Assembly: GCA_039583875.1 (NCBI GenBank) | Contig: CM077158.1 | Location: 124,183,900-124,247,899, forward strand | Length of the DNA: 64,000 bases | Origin: Platanthera guangdongensis | Lineage: Eukaryota; Streptophyta; Magnoliopsida; Asparagales; Orchidaceae | Reading direction: 5' to 3' | Shown here: positions 21,429-33,776 of the stretch, in pieces | Position numbering within the stretch: position 1 is the stretch's first letter | How the letters are laid out: each line of letters starts with the position of its first letter | Notes under the pieces: model-generated | Seen by the model: only the letters and a program-made list of their open reading frames with translations | What the model was told of the DNA's origin: nothing | The model's database searches: none | Position numbers and translations under genes: made by a program

Positions 21429-21770
21429 GTGTCGACACATAGAGTTGTCTGTGTCGACACAGAGTAGTGGTGTCGACACTTCAGAGAAATGGTGTCGACA
21501 CATCTAGGAAGTCTGTGTCGACACTTCAGAGAATTAGTGTCGACACATGCAGGTAGGTGTCGACACATCCAGGGTGGTGTCGACAATTAGGATTTACACA
21601 AAATTAGTCTGGTAAAGTCTTGACTAAGTGTCGAGCTAAGTGGTGTCGACACATATACAAGTGTCGACACATATATTCTGTCGACTATACTTGTGTCGAC
21701 ACATAGTTGTCGAGACATTATAAGTAAGTGTCGACACTTTTCAACAGTGTCGACACAATTTAAGTATTTT
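21429..21770 (+). repeat. Second GTGTCGACAC array, between pol and ORF3 of A
   Basis: The same palindrome as in the LTR. Starts at 21429, 21451, 21470, 21492, 21515, 21537, 21557 and 21577 give a mean step of 21.1 bp; looser copies continue to about 21770. It sits directly upstream of the TATA box at 21803. Confidence 0.95.
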
Positions 21771-21802
21771 AACGCGCCTTTTCACCTTCGATTCTAGAAA
21801 GG

Positions 21803-21810
21803 TATAAATA
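21803..21810 (+). promoter_or_regulatory. Putative internal TATA box for ORF3 of A
   Basis: TATAAATA in GGTATAAATAGG lies 100 bp before the ORF3 ATG and about 35 bp after the last palindromes. B has TATATATA at the same place. The leader ends CAAACCCTA next to ATGGCG, a telo-box-like sequence common in plant gene leaders. Confidence 0.6.
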
Positions 21811-21909
21811 GGTTTTCCACAGTGTTTGTCGACACGCTCACCAAAGTTTCGAGACCAAACTTGTGTGTCGACATCTCTCTTCTCTAAATTCAAATTTCTT
21901 CAAACCCTA

Positions 21910-23071
21910 ATGGCGCCCAAGCTAGAAGAGAATGTTAATGAAGGATATGAGCTCGTGCGACACGCTTTTGATGACGCGGAACCTGAAATCCAAGGCGTGG
22001 TAACCCTAATTGTCGACACTGGATTGGAATATCTTATATCTGAACCAATCAAGATCTGGAAGAAGGAGGTACTGGAATTTTTGAGTGCAGCTTCACTTGA
22101 TGATACTGGACTCAAGATTAAATCCAGGGTTCATGGAACAAAAGTCAAGGTCACACCAAAAAGTCTGAGAAAGTACTTCAACTACCAAGAACTAAGGAGG
22201 AAGAAGATGTCTCTGCTTCTAAGACTAGAGAGGCATTGAGATGGTGTGGACTGGACTCCAACATGAAAATTGGATCTGTTTTCAACAGAAAAGGAATGAA
22301 CTTTCAAGGAAAATTCTTATCTGAAATTGTTGGCAAGGTCATCCTGAGCAAGCCTGGATGACATGACAGGATTTCAGCTTATATGTTCAATTTGATGACA
22401 AGGATTATCTTCAAACTAGATACTGATTGGTCTGTAGTTATGTTTGAAAAGATAAAAGAGAGTATGAAGAAGCCCAATCTGGGAAGAATTCTGAGTTTAT
22501 ATCTAGCTGGAAGTATTCTAGAGGTGATGAATCAAGCAGCAGGTTCCAAGATTAACCACATGAGGAGAATGGATTTGAGAATCTTCTCTAGGTGGGATAG
22601 AGTATTGACCAAAGAAATGCCAACTCCTAGTAAAGGACACACCGCAGAAAAAGAAGAAGAAGACAGCCCATGTGGCTCAAGAATCCTCCAGCAGATCTGA
22701 AGAGCAAGTAGTGTTTAGTTCTGATGATGAACAAGGAAGGAATGCTGGACAGTCTCCAGCAAGACAAGAAGATGCACCAAGGCAGGGGGAGCTACCACCA
22801 GCTATCCCAATTCACCTGGATCCACTCCAGGGGGAGCCTTTACTTGTGGAAGAGCCAACTCCACTAGAGAGTGAACAAGCTACCCAAACCATACTAGAGG
22901 TAATAACTGACATTAATTAATTAGATTTCACTATTGAGGATGAAGCTTTGTCTGATTTATTACCTAATGTTCATCAGCAAACACAACCATAACCTCAACC
23001 CCAAGATGTTGTCATGGAGGACACATCTGTTGCTGATAAAATGGTTAATGAGATAAGAGATTCACCAGCCC
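21910..23071 (+). pseudogene. ORF3 of element A, 5' part (split by element B)
   Basis: Homologous to B's ORF3 (30941-33776). Starts ATGGCGCCC, giving MAPKLEENVNEGYELVR. The conserved N-terminal domain includes WCGLD, KIGSVFNRKGM, TDWSVVMFEKIKES and SRWDRVLTKEMPTP. A lysine run (KKKKK, about 22640) replaces B's PKKKRK. Lesions: one-base loss near 22172, TGA near 22359, a frame change near 22640, TAA at 22918 and near 22990. Element B splits the gene after 23071. The function is not known; see the B copy for discussion. Confidence 0.8.
23067..23071. repeat. Target site duplication of element B (left)
   Basis: AGCCC here and at 36123-36127 flank element B. Joining across it restores the ORF3 sequence of A (SPA then LPQQEF). 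Confidence 0.96.
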
Positions 23072-23218
23072 TGTTGGGTACATTGGTTTAAATGTACCTG
23101 ATTTGAAGAAGCCTCACCCAACTCAATGATATACATCAAAATGTATTTGATGTATGTTGAGTTTACTTGTGCAGGTTAAGTATTTGCAGGACTGAAGCAA
23201 AAAGTTTCTAAGTCCATT

Positions 23219-24085
23219 TGTCGACACCCAGAGGGAAAGTGTCGACACTTAAGAAGACTTGTGTCGACACCCAGGCAAGCAGTGTCGACACTTGGAGTCA
23301 TTGTGTCGACACCTGGGATGCAGAGTCGACACCAGACAGAAAGTGTCGACACAAGAAGCTGTGTCGACACTCAGTGAAGAAAAGTGCAGTAAAGCTGTGT
23401 CGACACAAGAAGCTGTGTCGACACCTAGAAGAACTATGTCTACACCAGAAAGTGTCGACACTTGGAGCTGTGTCGACACTAAGAAGAGTCAACATTTGAA
23501 GTAAGTGTCGACACCCAGAACAATGTGTCGACACTCAATAGAAGAGTCAGCACTTAAAGAAAGTGTCGACACAAGACAGTATGTGTCGACACTCAGCTGA
23601 AGACTCAACACTTGAAGAATGTGTCGACACATGGAGCTGTGTCGACACTTAGCAAAGAACAGCAAGATCAACAAAATATTCTAAGTACAAGTGTCAACAC
23701 TAAGGGAATGTGTCGACACTCAGCTGAAGTCTCAACAGAAGAATCAAGTGTCGACACAAGGAGCTGTGTCGACACTCATCAAGTATCAACACTGAAGACT
23801 ATGTGTCGACACCAAGAAGCAGTGTCGACACTTAACAGATTCAACACATGAAGATGTGTCGACACAAAGGACATGTGTCGACACTTAGAATAATTCAACA
23901 AAATACAGAAGATCAAGTACTTGTGTCGACACTCAATTTCAGTGTCGACACATAAAGAAGAAACTGTGTCGAGACATAGAATCTACAACACAAGGAGTTG
24001 TGTCGACACCTTGTAGGCTAGTGTCGACACTTACACAACTTGTGTCGACACTTGTTCCATAAGTGTCAACACTTAAAGACAGAAA
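23219..24085 (+). repeat. GTGTCGACAC array, B 5' LTR
   Basis: About 30-35 palindromes with spacing near 20 bp or its double. The 14-mer GTGTCGACACAAGG (23748-23761) also forms the unit of LTR H at 62988. Mismatches between B's two LTRs often hit the central CpG. Confidence 0.95.
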
Positions 24086-24229
24086 GTCTCGACATTTTCA
24101 GACAGTTAGAGAATTTTCAAGAACTGACTGGATGACTTGACAGCTGCCGTTCCAGCCGGTCTACATCACCTGTCAGAGATGTCAGAAATCAGTTATGGAC
24201 CGGACCAGCCAGTTACCATGAAGAAGGCC

Positions 24230-24237
24230 TATAAATA
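24230..24237 (+). promoter_or_regulatory. TATA box of B 5' LTR
   Basis: TATAAATA in GGCCTATAAATAGGC, about 145 bp after the last palindrome. Confidence 0.75.
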
Positions 24238-25109
24238 GGCTCATACAGTCTACAGAGATTGTGATTGTAAGAAGAAGTTGAAGTAGTTGTTCACAGAGTT
24301 GTTCAATTTATTGATCAAGTATCCAAACAAGAAGATCTAGCTGTCCAAGTGCAGATCTAAGAAGTTGGAGAGAGAGAGCTCCATCCAAGAAATCAGCCGT
24401 TGGAACTAGGCTGAGAAGAAGGATTCAGATTCATTCTGGATCTTAAGAAGCAGAGGTCAAGGATCAACTGCAGAAGGAGTCAATCTTATTGAGTTCTACT
24501 TTCAAGAAGCTTTGAAGAAAGCTAAGTCAGATTGATTTCAGCTGAGTTCTTCCAAGAACTCATCAAGAAACTCACAACTCCCCTCTCTTGTTTCTGAGTT
24601 GCTGAGTTATCATTTGTAAATTCATTTTTATCTTGTAGGATCCTTTGGATCTGAGTTGTTTGTAAGCCTGTAATTATAAAGGCTGAGTGTAGGGCTTGAG
24701 ATCCTGAGTGTAGGAGATTGAAATCTCTGAGTGTAGGCCTTGGTGGTTAAGTGTAGGCCTGGGTGGCTGAGTGTAGGCCTTTGTGCCTGAGTGTAGGCTT
24801 TGTGGAAAAGCTGAGTTGTAGGGCCTTGGGCCTGAGGTGTAGGAACCAGTTTGGGTTCTGAGACAGTGGTGAAGTTTGGCCGAATCTAGTACACTGCTAG
24901 ATAGGCGAAGGGGGAAAGTGGATGTACCCAAAGCTTGGGGAACCACTATAAAACTCTGTGTCTGCTGTGATTGTGATTTGCTGTGAATGCTGTGTAATAG
25001 TAGATTAGATTCTGTGATAAAAACTGTTTGCTGCCATAAAAAGTTAAAAAGAAATTGGTCACCTATTCACCCCCCCCCCTCTAGGTGTTTAGGTACTATA
25101 TCTTTCAAG

Positions 25110-25122
25110 TGGTATCAGAGCC
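25110..25122 (+). other. Primer binding site of B
   Basis: TGGTATCAGAGCC, the canonical initiator methionine tRNA match, starts two bases after the LTR. Confidence 0.92.
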
Positions 25123-25212
25123 AGGTTCCTCAAAAAGGACTAACAGTCTTAGGAGATCCTGATTGGCAGATTCAGTCTAAGTCAAATTACAGATTCAAGA
25201 AAATCAAGAAAC

Positions 25213-27255
25213 ATGGGTTCCTCTGAGAATCACAAGGAATTGGGATCCATGAAATTACCTATATGTAGGAAAGAGATATTTGGGATCTGGAAGGAAAGGG
25301 TAAGGCTGTTTATGGAAGCCTCAGACCCTAGGATTTACATCACAGTAAAGGAAGGGCCTTATGTGCCCATGAAGATATCAATTCTAGATGCAAATCAGAG
25401 AACACCAAAGGATTTCTCTGAAATGACAAAGGATGAGATTGTCCTAGCCACCATGGACAAAAGGGCTCAAAACATTATAGTGAGTGTCATAGATGATGCA
25501 ACTTTTCAGAATCTAATACACTGTAAGACATCCAAAGAGATGTGGGATACTCTTATTGTGTATATGGAGGGTTCTGAAGAAGTTAGGCAAGATAGAAAAT
25601 CCTTGCTAAATCAAGAGTATGAAAGTTTTAGACAAGGAAAGGGTGATAGCATAACTGAGTGCTATAAGAAGTTCTACAGGATAGTGAATGATCTCATGTC
25701 TTATGGAAGAGAGTTCAGTAATTATGAACTAAATGACAAGTTCCTAAGGTCCCTAACTAAAGATTGGGACACCAAGATCTGTGTCATTAGAGAAATGGCT
25801 AAGTTGGGAGAAATTCCTCCACCTACACTGTTTGGCAAATTGTTGTCATATGAGATGCAGTTGACAGTGAGGAAAGAGGAGGAGAAATCAACAAGAAATG
25901 AATATAAGGAAAGAACTGTAGCTTTCAAGACAGAAGCCCCCAGAAAGTACAGGAATAAGTCACCAACTCCACCTCCAAAGGTTGCTGAATCAGAGTCAGA
26001 TGAGTCAGTCAGTACAAAATCTGAAAGTAGTGAAAGTGATGAAGACTTTGCTGCCTTCACTAGACATTTTCAGAAATTCTTGAAGAAGAAACAGTGGAGG
26101 TCAAGGCCTTCTACTTCACAGGGAAAAGAAGACCTATATCAGAATAAAAAGGCTTCAAAGAAGGACAGAAAGAGGACTAAGTCTAGCAAGGCAACTATTT
26201 CAAAAATAGTGTGCTATTGCTGCAATAGACAAGGTCATGTTGTTGCAGATTGTCCTGAAAATAGAAAGTAGTCTAGTGACGGGAAGAAGACTCATTTCAA
26301 AGGCAAGAAAGAGAAGTTTTTTGTTGCCAAAAAGGAGAAGACTCTGTCAGATATTTCTTCTTCAGAAACTGAGTCAGATGCTGAGGCATACATTGGGCTG
26401 TTTGCTGAAGAAGAAGAAGAAGAATTCATGCAGATTATGGAGTCTATATATGAACAAGAAGACAGTCAATGCCAAGGGCTAATGGCTTTGACAGAGAATG
26501 ACAAAATCCTGGAGCAGCCAGGACCCAGTAAGGTACAAAGTTCAACTTTAAGTTCAGTTTCTTGTGCCAGTACAGAATCAGATTCATCATCATCTAGTGA
26601 TGAGAGTGTATCTGAGTCTGAGGAAGATATTCATCAGCTGATAGATGAATATAAAGTACTGTTGCAAGCTTACAAGAAGAGCAAGTCCCTAGCCAAAAGT
26701 CAGGCAAAGGAAATTGCTGATCTCAAAGCTGCTGCAACAGATTCTGAGAAGTTATTTGATCAAAATCTTAATGAGATAGCCAGACTGAAATACATTACAG
26801 TGATTCAGATGGGGACTATCACCTTTAAGAATGATCAAATCAAGAGTCTGGAGATCAATCTTCAGAAGGAGAGAGAGCTTGTTGCTAGGTTTTCTAAACC
26901 TAAGTCAGTGCTATCTTTCATTGATGAATTTGTTCATCACAAAGGCAAGGCTGGACTGGGTTTTATTAAACCTGCAAGGACTGTTCAGTCCAAGTCCATG
27001 TCCAAGGGCAAAGCCCCAACATTCAACAAGTCAGCTGTAGATAAGACAGCAAAGACAGTACCTAAGCAAAGGTACAATAAGTTTGAATGTTGGTGCTGTG
27101 GCAAGGTTGGCCATTTTGCAATGGACTGTTGGCATAATGCTAGTGCCAAAGTGAGAAACAAACTTCCTGTTGGAAAGCCAGTAGGTAGTTTTGTCAAGTT
27201 GCAAACTAACAAGTACCAAGGACCCAAGAATTCTTTGGGTTCTAAGGTTCATTAA
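25213..27255 (+). pseudogene. gag of element B
   Basis: ATG at 25213 gives MGSSENHKELGSMKLPICRK, the first ATG after the primer site with good conservation against A. The capsid domain lies in residues about 1-220. Knuckle 1 is CYCCNRQGHVVADC (about 26211), knuckle 2 is CWCCGKVGHFAMDC (about 27088). Between them is an acidic Ser/Glu-rich region and a heptad-like helix. A single internal TAG (26269-26271) interrupts the frame; A has GAG there. The frame ends at TAA 27253-27255, conserved in A, and protease continues in the same frame. It is one mutation from intact. Confidence 0.92.
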
Positions 27256-30200
27256 TCTGTTTTGCAGGTGAGTACAAGTAGCCATACCCCAACATGGTAC
27301 TTGGACAGTGGATGTTCCAGACATATGACTGGAACTAGAAGATTACTAAGGGACTACATTCCAATAAAAGATGGTCCAAGAGTCACCTTTGGTGGTTCTG
27401 AAAAAGGAATCATCAAAGGATTTGGTAACATTTCTAGTAACTTGGTTACCATTACTCAAGTGGATTATGTTAAAGGGTTGAAACACAACCTAATAAGTAT
27501 AAGTCGATTAAGTGATGTAGGGTATGACATCTCATTTGTTAAAAATGGTTGTCATATCAAGAGGTCAACTGATCAAGAGATCATTTTGACTGGTTATAGG
27601 AAAAGGAATGTCTATTGCTTAGACATTATGGTTGAGAACAGTGGTTCTCCAGTGTGTCTTGTAGCTGATGAGACAGTCTCTCATTGTGTCAAATGGCACA
27701 AGAGGCTTGCCCATCTTAACTACAAGACTATTAGCAAACTCTTTAGCAAAGAGTTAGTGAGGAATGGTCCTCAAGTTAAGTGTGTTAAAGATGGTATTTG
27801 CTCAGCTTGTCAAAAGGGCAAGCAGACTAAATCCACCTTTAGAAGCATAGAAAACAAAGATGCTGTGAGGTGTTTATACCTCTTTCATATGGATCTCTTT
27901 GGTCCAATGCCAGTTCACAGCCTAGGTAGGAAGGTCTATACCTTTGTAGTTGTAGATGACTACTCAAGGTTTTCCTGGGTGTTCTTCTTAAGACAGAAAT
28001 CTGAAACACCTAGTGTCTTCCATAACTTTGTCAAGCAAATTCAGAATGAACTAGACAGTATAGTGGTCAAGATTAGAAGTGACCATGGTACTGAATTTCA
28101 GTCTGATAGCGTGACAAAATTATGTGAAGAATTTGGGATATTTCAAGAGTTTTCTTCACCTAGAACACCTCAGCAAAATGGCATTGCTGAGAGGAAGAAT
28201 AGGACCTTGATAGAGGCTGGTAGGACCCTATTAAGTGATACATCACTACCAGAATATTTCTGGGCTGAAGCAGTTAACACTGCATGCCATGTTATAAATA
28301 GGGCTACCATCACTAAAAGGCTCAACAAGACCCCTATGAAGTTGTGAAAGGCAGGAAACCAAACCTATCCTACTTCAGGATTTTTGGTTGCAAATGCTTC
28401 ATACTTAACAATGGAAAGTCTTACTTGACTAAGTTTGCTGCCAAGTCCCAAGAGGGAATTTTTGTTGGGTACAGCAATAACAGTAAGGCTTATAGAGTCT
28501 ACAACTTATCTACACAAGTTGTAGAAGAATCTGTACATGTAGTTTTTGATGAGACTAAACTTATTAACAATGAGTTGTCTAGTAGTGTATGCAGCCCCAC
28601 AGGTTTAACAAAGAAGATGGACAAGCTTACTATAGAAGAAGTACCTACTGCAAGACAGCAAGTAGAAGACAGTGGCTATTGTCCAGGGGCAGAACTACAT
28701 GTACCAATTGCTGATGAAGTTCAAGGAGTACAACATGATGGAGATGCTGAAGAGGTTCAACCAGAAGTTAGGATGCCTCCAGCCAATAGGCATCTTAGAG
28801 ATCATCCAGTAGAGCAGATTATTGGAGATCCAAGATAAGGGGTACAAACAAGGAGCAGAAATCAGAATGCTGCAATCTACTCCAGTTTTCTATCTCAAGT
28901 TGAACCAAAGAAGTTTGAAGAAGCCATACTAGATCCACAATGGACTGAAGCAATGCAAGAAGAGCTTAATCAGTTCAAGAGGTGCAAGGTCTGGGAACTT
29001 GTTCCTAAACCTAAAGACCACAATATAATAGGAACAAAGTGGATCTACAGGAATAAGATGGATGAACAAGGGGTCATCATTAAGAATAAAGCAAGACTGG
29101 TTGCTAAAGGATATAGGCAAGAAGAAGGTATTGACTTTGATCAAACCTTTGCTCCAGTAGCCAGACTGGAAGCCATAAGGATGTTCTTGGCCTATGCAAC
29201 CTATCAAGGATTCAAAGTTTACCAAATGGATGTCAAGTCAGCATTCCTGAATAGTAATCTTAAAGAAGAAGTCTATGTGGAACAGCCTTCAGGTTTTGTT
29301 GATTCAACTCTACCTCATCATGTCTATAGACTTAGGAAAGCTTTATATGGGTTAAAGCAAGCCCCTAGGGCTTGGTATGAAACCCTATCTAGTTTCCTCA
29401 TTGAGAACAAGTTCTCAAGGGGGAAAATAGATAAGACTCTATTCCTTAGGGAATCTAGAGGCAAAGTTATACTAGTCCAAATATATGTAGATGACATTAT
29501 ATTTGGGTCTACTGAAAGCAGCCTTTGCAAAAAGTTTGCAAAACTTATGCAAGGCCAATTTGAGATGAGTAGTATGGGAGAGCTGAAGTTTTTCTTGGGT
29601 CTCCAAGTTAAACAGACTGAGAGTGGTTTATCCATATGTTAGTCCAAGTTCACCCTAGAACTCATAAGGAAGTATGGTATGGATTCATCCAGTACCATGA
29701 AGACTCCTATGGGGTCAAGTATGTCTCTCAGCAAGGATGATACAGGGAAACCTGTAGATGAAACCTTGTATAGAGGGATAGTTGGCTCCCTATTATACTT
29801 GACTGCAAGTAGACCAGATATCATGTATGCTACATGTGTCTGTGCCAGGTATCAAGCCTGCCCTAAAGAGTCTCATTTGACAGCAGTCAAAAGAATTTTG
29901 AGATATCTAAAGGGCACTCCCTATCTAGGCCTCTGGTACCCTAGGAATGGAGATTTTGAACTAACAGGTTATTCAGATGCAGACTTTGCAGGATGCAAAG
30001 AAGATAGAAAAAGCACTACTGGAACCTGTCAATTCCTATGTGGGAGACTAATTTCATGGAGTAGCAAAAAGCAAACCAGTGTGGCTATCTCCACTGCAGA
30101 GTCAGAGTATGTGGCTGCAGGAAGTTGTTGTGCTCAACTTCTGTGGATACAACATCAGCTAGAGGACTATGGATTTCAGGTAAGTAGAACTCCACTCTTT

Positions 30201-30428
30201 TGTGATTCTACTAGTGCTATTTCAATAGCTAATAATCCTGTATCCCATAGTAGAACAAAACATATTGAAATTAAATATCATTTTCTTAGGGAGCATGTAG
30301 AAAGAGAAGATATTTTATTAGAATATGTTAAAACTGATAATCAACTAGCTGATATGTATACTAAGCCCCTAGAAGAAGCTAAGTTCAATAGATTTAAAAT
30401 TGAAATAGGAATGATAAACTTAGAGTAA
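27256..30428 (+). pseudogene. pol of element B: protease, integrase, RT, RNase H
   Basis: In frame with gag after the TAA. Protease WYLDSGCSRHMTG (about 27295); integrase [46 protein letters not shown] and [33 protein letters not shown] and YVDDIIFGS (about 29485); RNase H YSDADFAGCKEDRKSTTG and YHFLREHV. Lesions: loss of one C near 28331 shifting the frame inside integrase, TAA 28836-28838 (CAA expected) and TAG 29640-29642 (CAG expected). These would abolish function. Confidence 0.94.
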
Positions 30429-30460
30429 GTTTACAAAATTGAAATTGGCTAAGTAAAAAG

Positions 30461-30800
30461 GCGTCGACACATAGAGATTTCTGTGTCGACACAGAAAAGT
30501 GGTGTCGACACTTCAGGAAAAAGGTGTCGACACATCTAGGATGTTGGTGTCGACACTTCAGAATATTAGTGTCGACACATGTCAAGTAGGTGTCGACACA
30601 TCCAAAGTGGTGTCGACACTAAAGTTTTACTCAGTATTTTCTAAGTAAAGTCTCGACTATGTGTCGAGTTATGTGGTGTCGACACATAAACATGTGTCGA
30701 CACATAATATCTGTTGACTAAACTTGTGTCGACACATATGTGTCGAGACATTATAAGTCAGTGTCGACACTTATTGCCAGTGTCGACACATTTTAAGTTA
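30461..30800 (+). repeat. Second palindrome array of B, before ORF3
   Basis: Same unit and step as the LTR array, starting right after the pol stop. It is homologous to 21429-21770 in A and ends about 40 bp before a TATA box. Confidence 0.94.
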
Positions 30801-30835
30801 GCTGTCCCGCCTGTTCATCTTCAAAATTAGAAAGG

Positions 30836-30843
30836 TATATATA
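30836..30843 (+). promoter_or_regulatory. Putative internal TATA box for ORF3 of B
   Basis: TATATATA in AAAGGTATATATAGGG, 98 bp before the ORF3 ATG. The leader is pyrimidine-rich (CTCTCTTCTCTC) and ends ACAAACCCTA next to ATGGCG, as in many plant 5' leaders. Confidence 0.6.
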
Positions 30844-30940
30844 GGGTTTTGTCTTTGTTTATCGACACACTTTCAAAGTTTAGAGACCAAACTTCTGTGT
30901 CGACACCTCTCTTCTCTCAAGACAAATTCTACAAACCCTA

Positions 30941-33776
30941 ATGGCGCCTAAGCTTGAGGAGAATGTCAACGAAGGATACGAGCTGGTGCGCGGTGCTTTT
31001 GAGGATGCCGATCAAGAAATCCAGGTTGTCGTAACCCTAGTAGCCGATTCAGGATTGGATTATCTTGTTTCAGAACCTACTAAGATATGGAAGAAAGAGG
31101 TACTTGAATTCCTCAATGGAGCTGAAGTGGACGAATCTGGATACAAAATCAAATCCAGAGTTCATGGAGCAAAGGTTAAGGTATCCCCTAAGAGCTTGAG
31201 GAAGATTCTACAGCTACCAAAAACTCAAGAGGAAGATGAGGTCACTGCTTCAAAGACCAGGGAAGCTCTAACCTGGTGTGGACTAGACTCTAAGATGAAG
31301 ATTGGTTCTGTTTTCAATAGAAAAGGGATGAAGCAATCAAGGCAAATTCATGTCTGAGATAGTTGGCAAGGTAATTTTAAGCAAGCCAGGAGGGCATGAC
31401 AGAGTGTCTGCCTCTATGTTCAATATTATGACCAGAATTATCTTCACTCTAAGAACTGATTGGTCTGTTATAGTATTTGAGAAAATCAAAGAAAGCTTGA
31501 AGAAGCCTAATCTGGGCAGGATCATAAGTCTTTACCTTGCTTGTACCATACCAGAGGTTATGCAACAAGCTGCTGGAAGTAAAATAAATCACATGAGAAA
31601 AATGGACATGAGGTTGCTTTCTAGATGGGACAGGGTGTTGACAAAGGAGATGCCAACCCCTGTGAAGATAGTTTCTGAGAAAGAAATTCCACCAAAGAAG
31701 AAGAGGAAGACTGCTCCAGTGGCACAAGAGTCCACTAGCAGCTCTGAAAGTGAAGAACAGGTTGTCTTCACACCTGATGAGAATGTAGAAGAACCTGCTG
31801 TGAAGTCTCCTGCTCCTCAGGATGATGCTGAGATCCAGGGGGAGCTACCTCAAGCAAGCCCCATACACAAGGATCAAAGCCAGGGGGAGCTTCCAGTTGT
31901 AAATGAACCCACTACACTGGAAAGTGAACAAGCAACCACCATTATACTAGAGGTAATCACTGAACAAAACATTTTAGATTTTCCTATGGAAGATACTGAT
32001 TTGTCTGATGTTCATCAGCAAACTCAGCTGGATAGTCAAGTTTCAGATGCTGTTATAGAAGACACATCTGCTGTACTAGAAGTTGTTCCTGATTCAGTGG
32101 TTGAAGAACCTAGAATTTCTCTTGCTTAGTCTTCACAAGAATACACCATGGAAGATTTATTCCTAAATCTGGATCAAGCAGATTTTGATAAGGAAACTGA
32201 TGCTGCTGAGAAGGAGAATGCTCCACTTGAGGGGGAGCAAGTGCAAGTTCATGAAGAGCCTGTGAGGCAAGAAACTGAGAAGTCACCAGAAGTGCAAACT
32301 GAGAAGCCTCCAAGCCCTAAGGAGAGGGTGGATATAGCCAGCACATCTGCCTCTGAAGATGAGAAGATTGCTAGGGCAAAGAAGAAAAAGTTTCAGGTCT
32401 TCAGGAGAAGAAGCCAGAGTTACAAGAAGGCTCTCTAAACTGTTGCTCCACAACCTATAGCTCAGCAAGCACCATCAATAGACTATAGTGATCTGATGGT
32501 TGCCATGCAGCTCAAGTTGGATGAGCGTAGAAAAGCTCTAGAAACTTATGTGGATGTAGGGTAGAAATCATTGCAATTTGATCTGGCCCAAGATATCAAG
32601 TCTATAAGGTTTGAAATGAACCTAAACAAGAAGGAGATGACAGACTGCTTCCACAAAGGGGGGAATGTCGTGGTATACTTGGCTACACACCAGGAGAAGA
32701 TCAAAGCACAAGTAGATGACATGGCTGTGAAGCAAGGTTATGTTCTACAAAATCAGATAAGAATGAATGACAACCTTACTGCATCTCCCAATGCCATTGT
32801 CACAGAACTGAAGAATCTTGCTGCAGGACAGACTCCAGCTATAGCAAAGGCAAATTTTGACAAAGTATTCCTAGAAGAAATCACTGCTCTGAAGACTGCC
32901 ATTCAAGAATCTCAGAAGCTGATAACTGACAAACTCCAAAGGTTAAAACCTTTCTTCAAAGATGGAGTGAATTACTTGGATAATCAGGTGAGATTTCAGA
33001 AGGATGATGTGAGAGATCATATAGAAAGAGAAGTCATAAAGGGGGAGAGAGTGTTAGTCAAGGCAAGCTCTGATCATGCCAAATGGATATCCAATTATAT
33101 CAGATCTACACTGGGTTATCCTCCTCTTTGTGATGATGACAATGTGGCAGAATTTGGAATTCAACCTGCATATCTAGGAGGAGAGCAACCTGAAGTGCCT
33201 CAAGTCATATACCCTCCTCCAGATTTTGACATGATACATGCTGATGTACAGTCTATGTATAGCCCACCTAGGGGCAAGGACAATGTTATTATTGAAAAGG
33301 TTGTTCAGCCTATTTCTGAAGCCATGCAAGAGGCAATGCAGAAAGAAGAAGAGACAAGATTGTCTAAGAAGAGGTTTAGGGAACAAGCTGAACAGAGACC
33401 AGACTTTGAGCAGTGGAGCCCTACCTCTAGAAACATTATATTAACTTCCTGGAAAGCTGCCAAGGATAACATTCAAGACAGGAACAAATGGTTTTCTGAA
33501 ACTGAATGGAGGAAACATGAATCAAGACAGGAGGCAATAGTTCAATATAGAAGGAAGGCAAAGATGGGAAAGCTACCTCCTACTGCCCAGGAGCCTAGCA
33601 AGTACTTTCCAAAGCCATACCATTACTTTGAAAGACAAAAGATCAAAGCAGAAGAGCTTAAGAAGAAAGACTTGAAAGGCAAGAAGCCTGCTGATGCTGA
33701 AGTTGCTGATGCTCCTGTCCAAGCTAAAGTTCATGCTGGCAAAGGAATAGTTATTAAGGAGCCAGAACTGAAATAG
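30941..33776 (+). pseudogene. ORF3 of element B: third gene, putative nuclear coiled-coil protein
   Basis: About 945 codons from ATGGCGCC to the stop at 33774. The N-terminal part (residues about 1-250) is conserved in A and recognisable in C: TREALTWCGLDSKMKIGS, RTDWSVIVFEKIKES, FSRIIS-like LGRIISLYL, LSRWDRVLTKEMPTP. It reminds me of the family called putative plant transposon protein, with low certainty. At 31689-31709 it has PPKKKRK, a classical nuclear localisation motif. An acidic middle is followed by helical, coiled-coil-like sequence (about 32570-33000) and a basic C-terminus. I see no signal peptide or membrane segment, unlike an envelope protein. Lesions: extra base near 31335, stops at 32127, 32436 and 32562. 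Function is unknown; nuclear regulation is an inference. Confidence 0.8.

Larger units (their letters stand above)
23072..25107 (+). mobile_element. 5' LTR of element B
   Basis: 2036 bp, TGTTGGG to TCTTTCA. Layout as in A: palindrome array, TATA box, leader with CTGAGTGTAGG repeats, C tract near 25070, terminal CTAGGTGTTTAGG. Confidence 0.95.

Noticed and set aside
30941..33776. ORF3 considered as an envelope glycoprotein
   Set aside because: No signal peptide or membrane anchor is visible, and a nuclear localisation motif is present.
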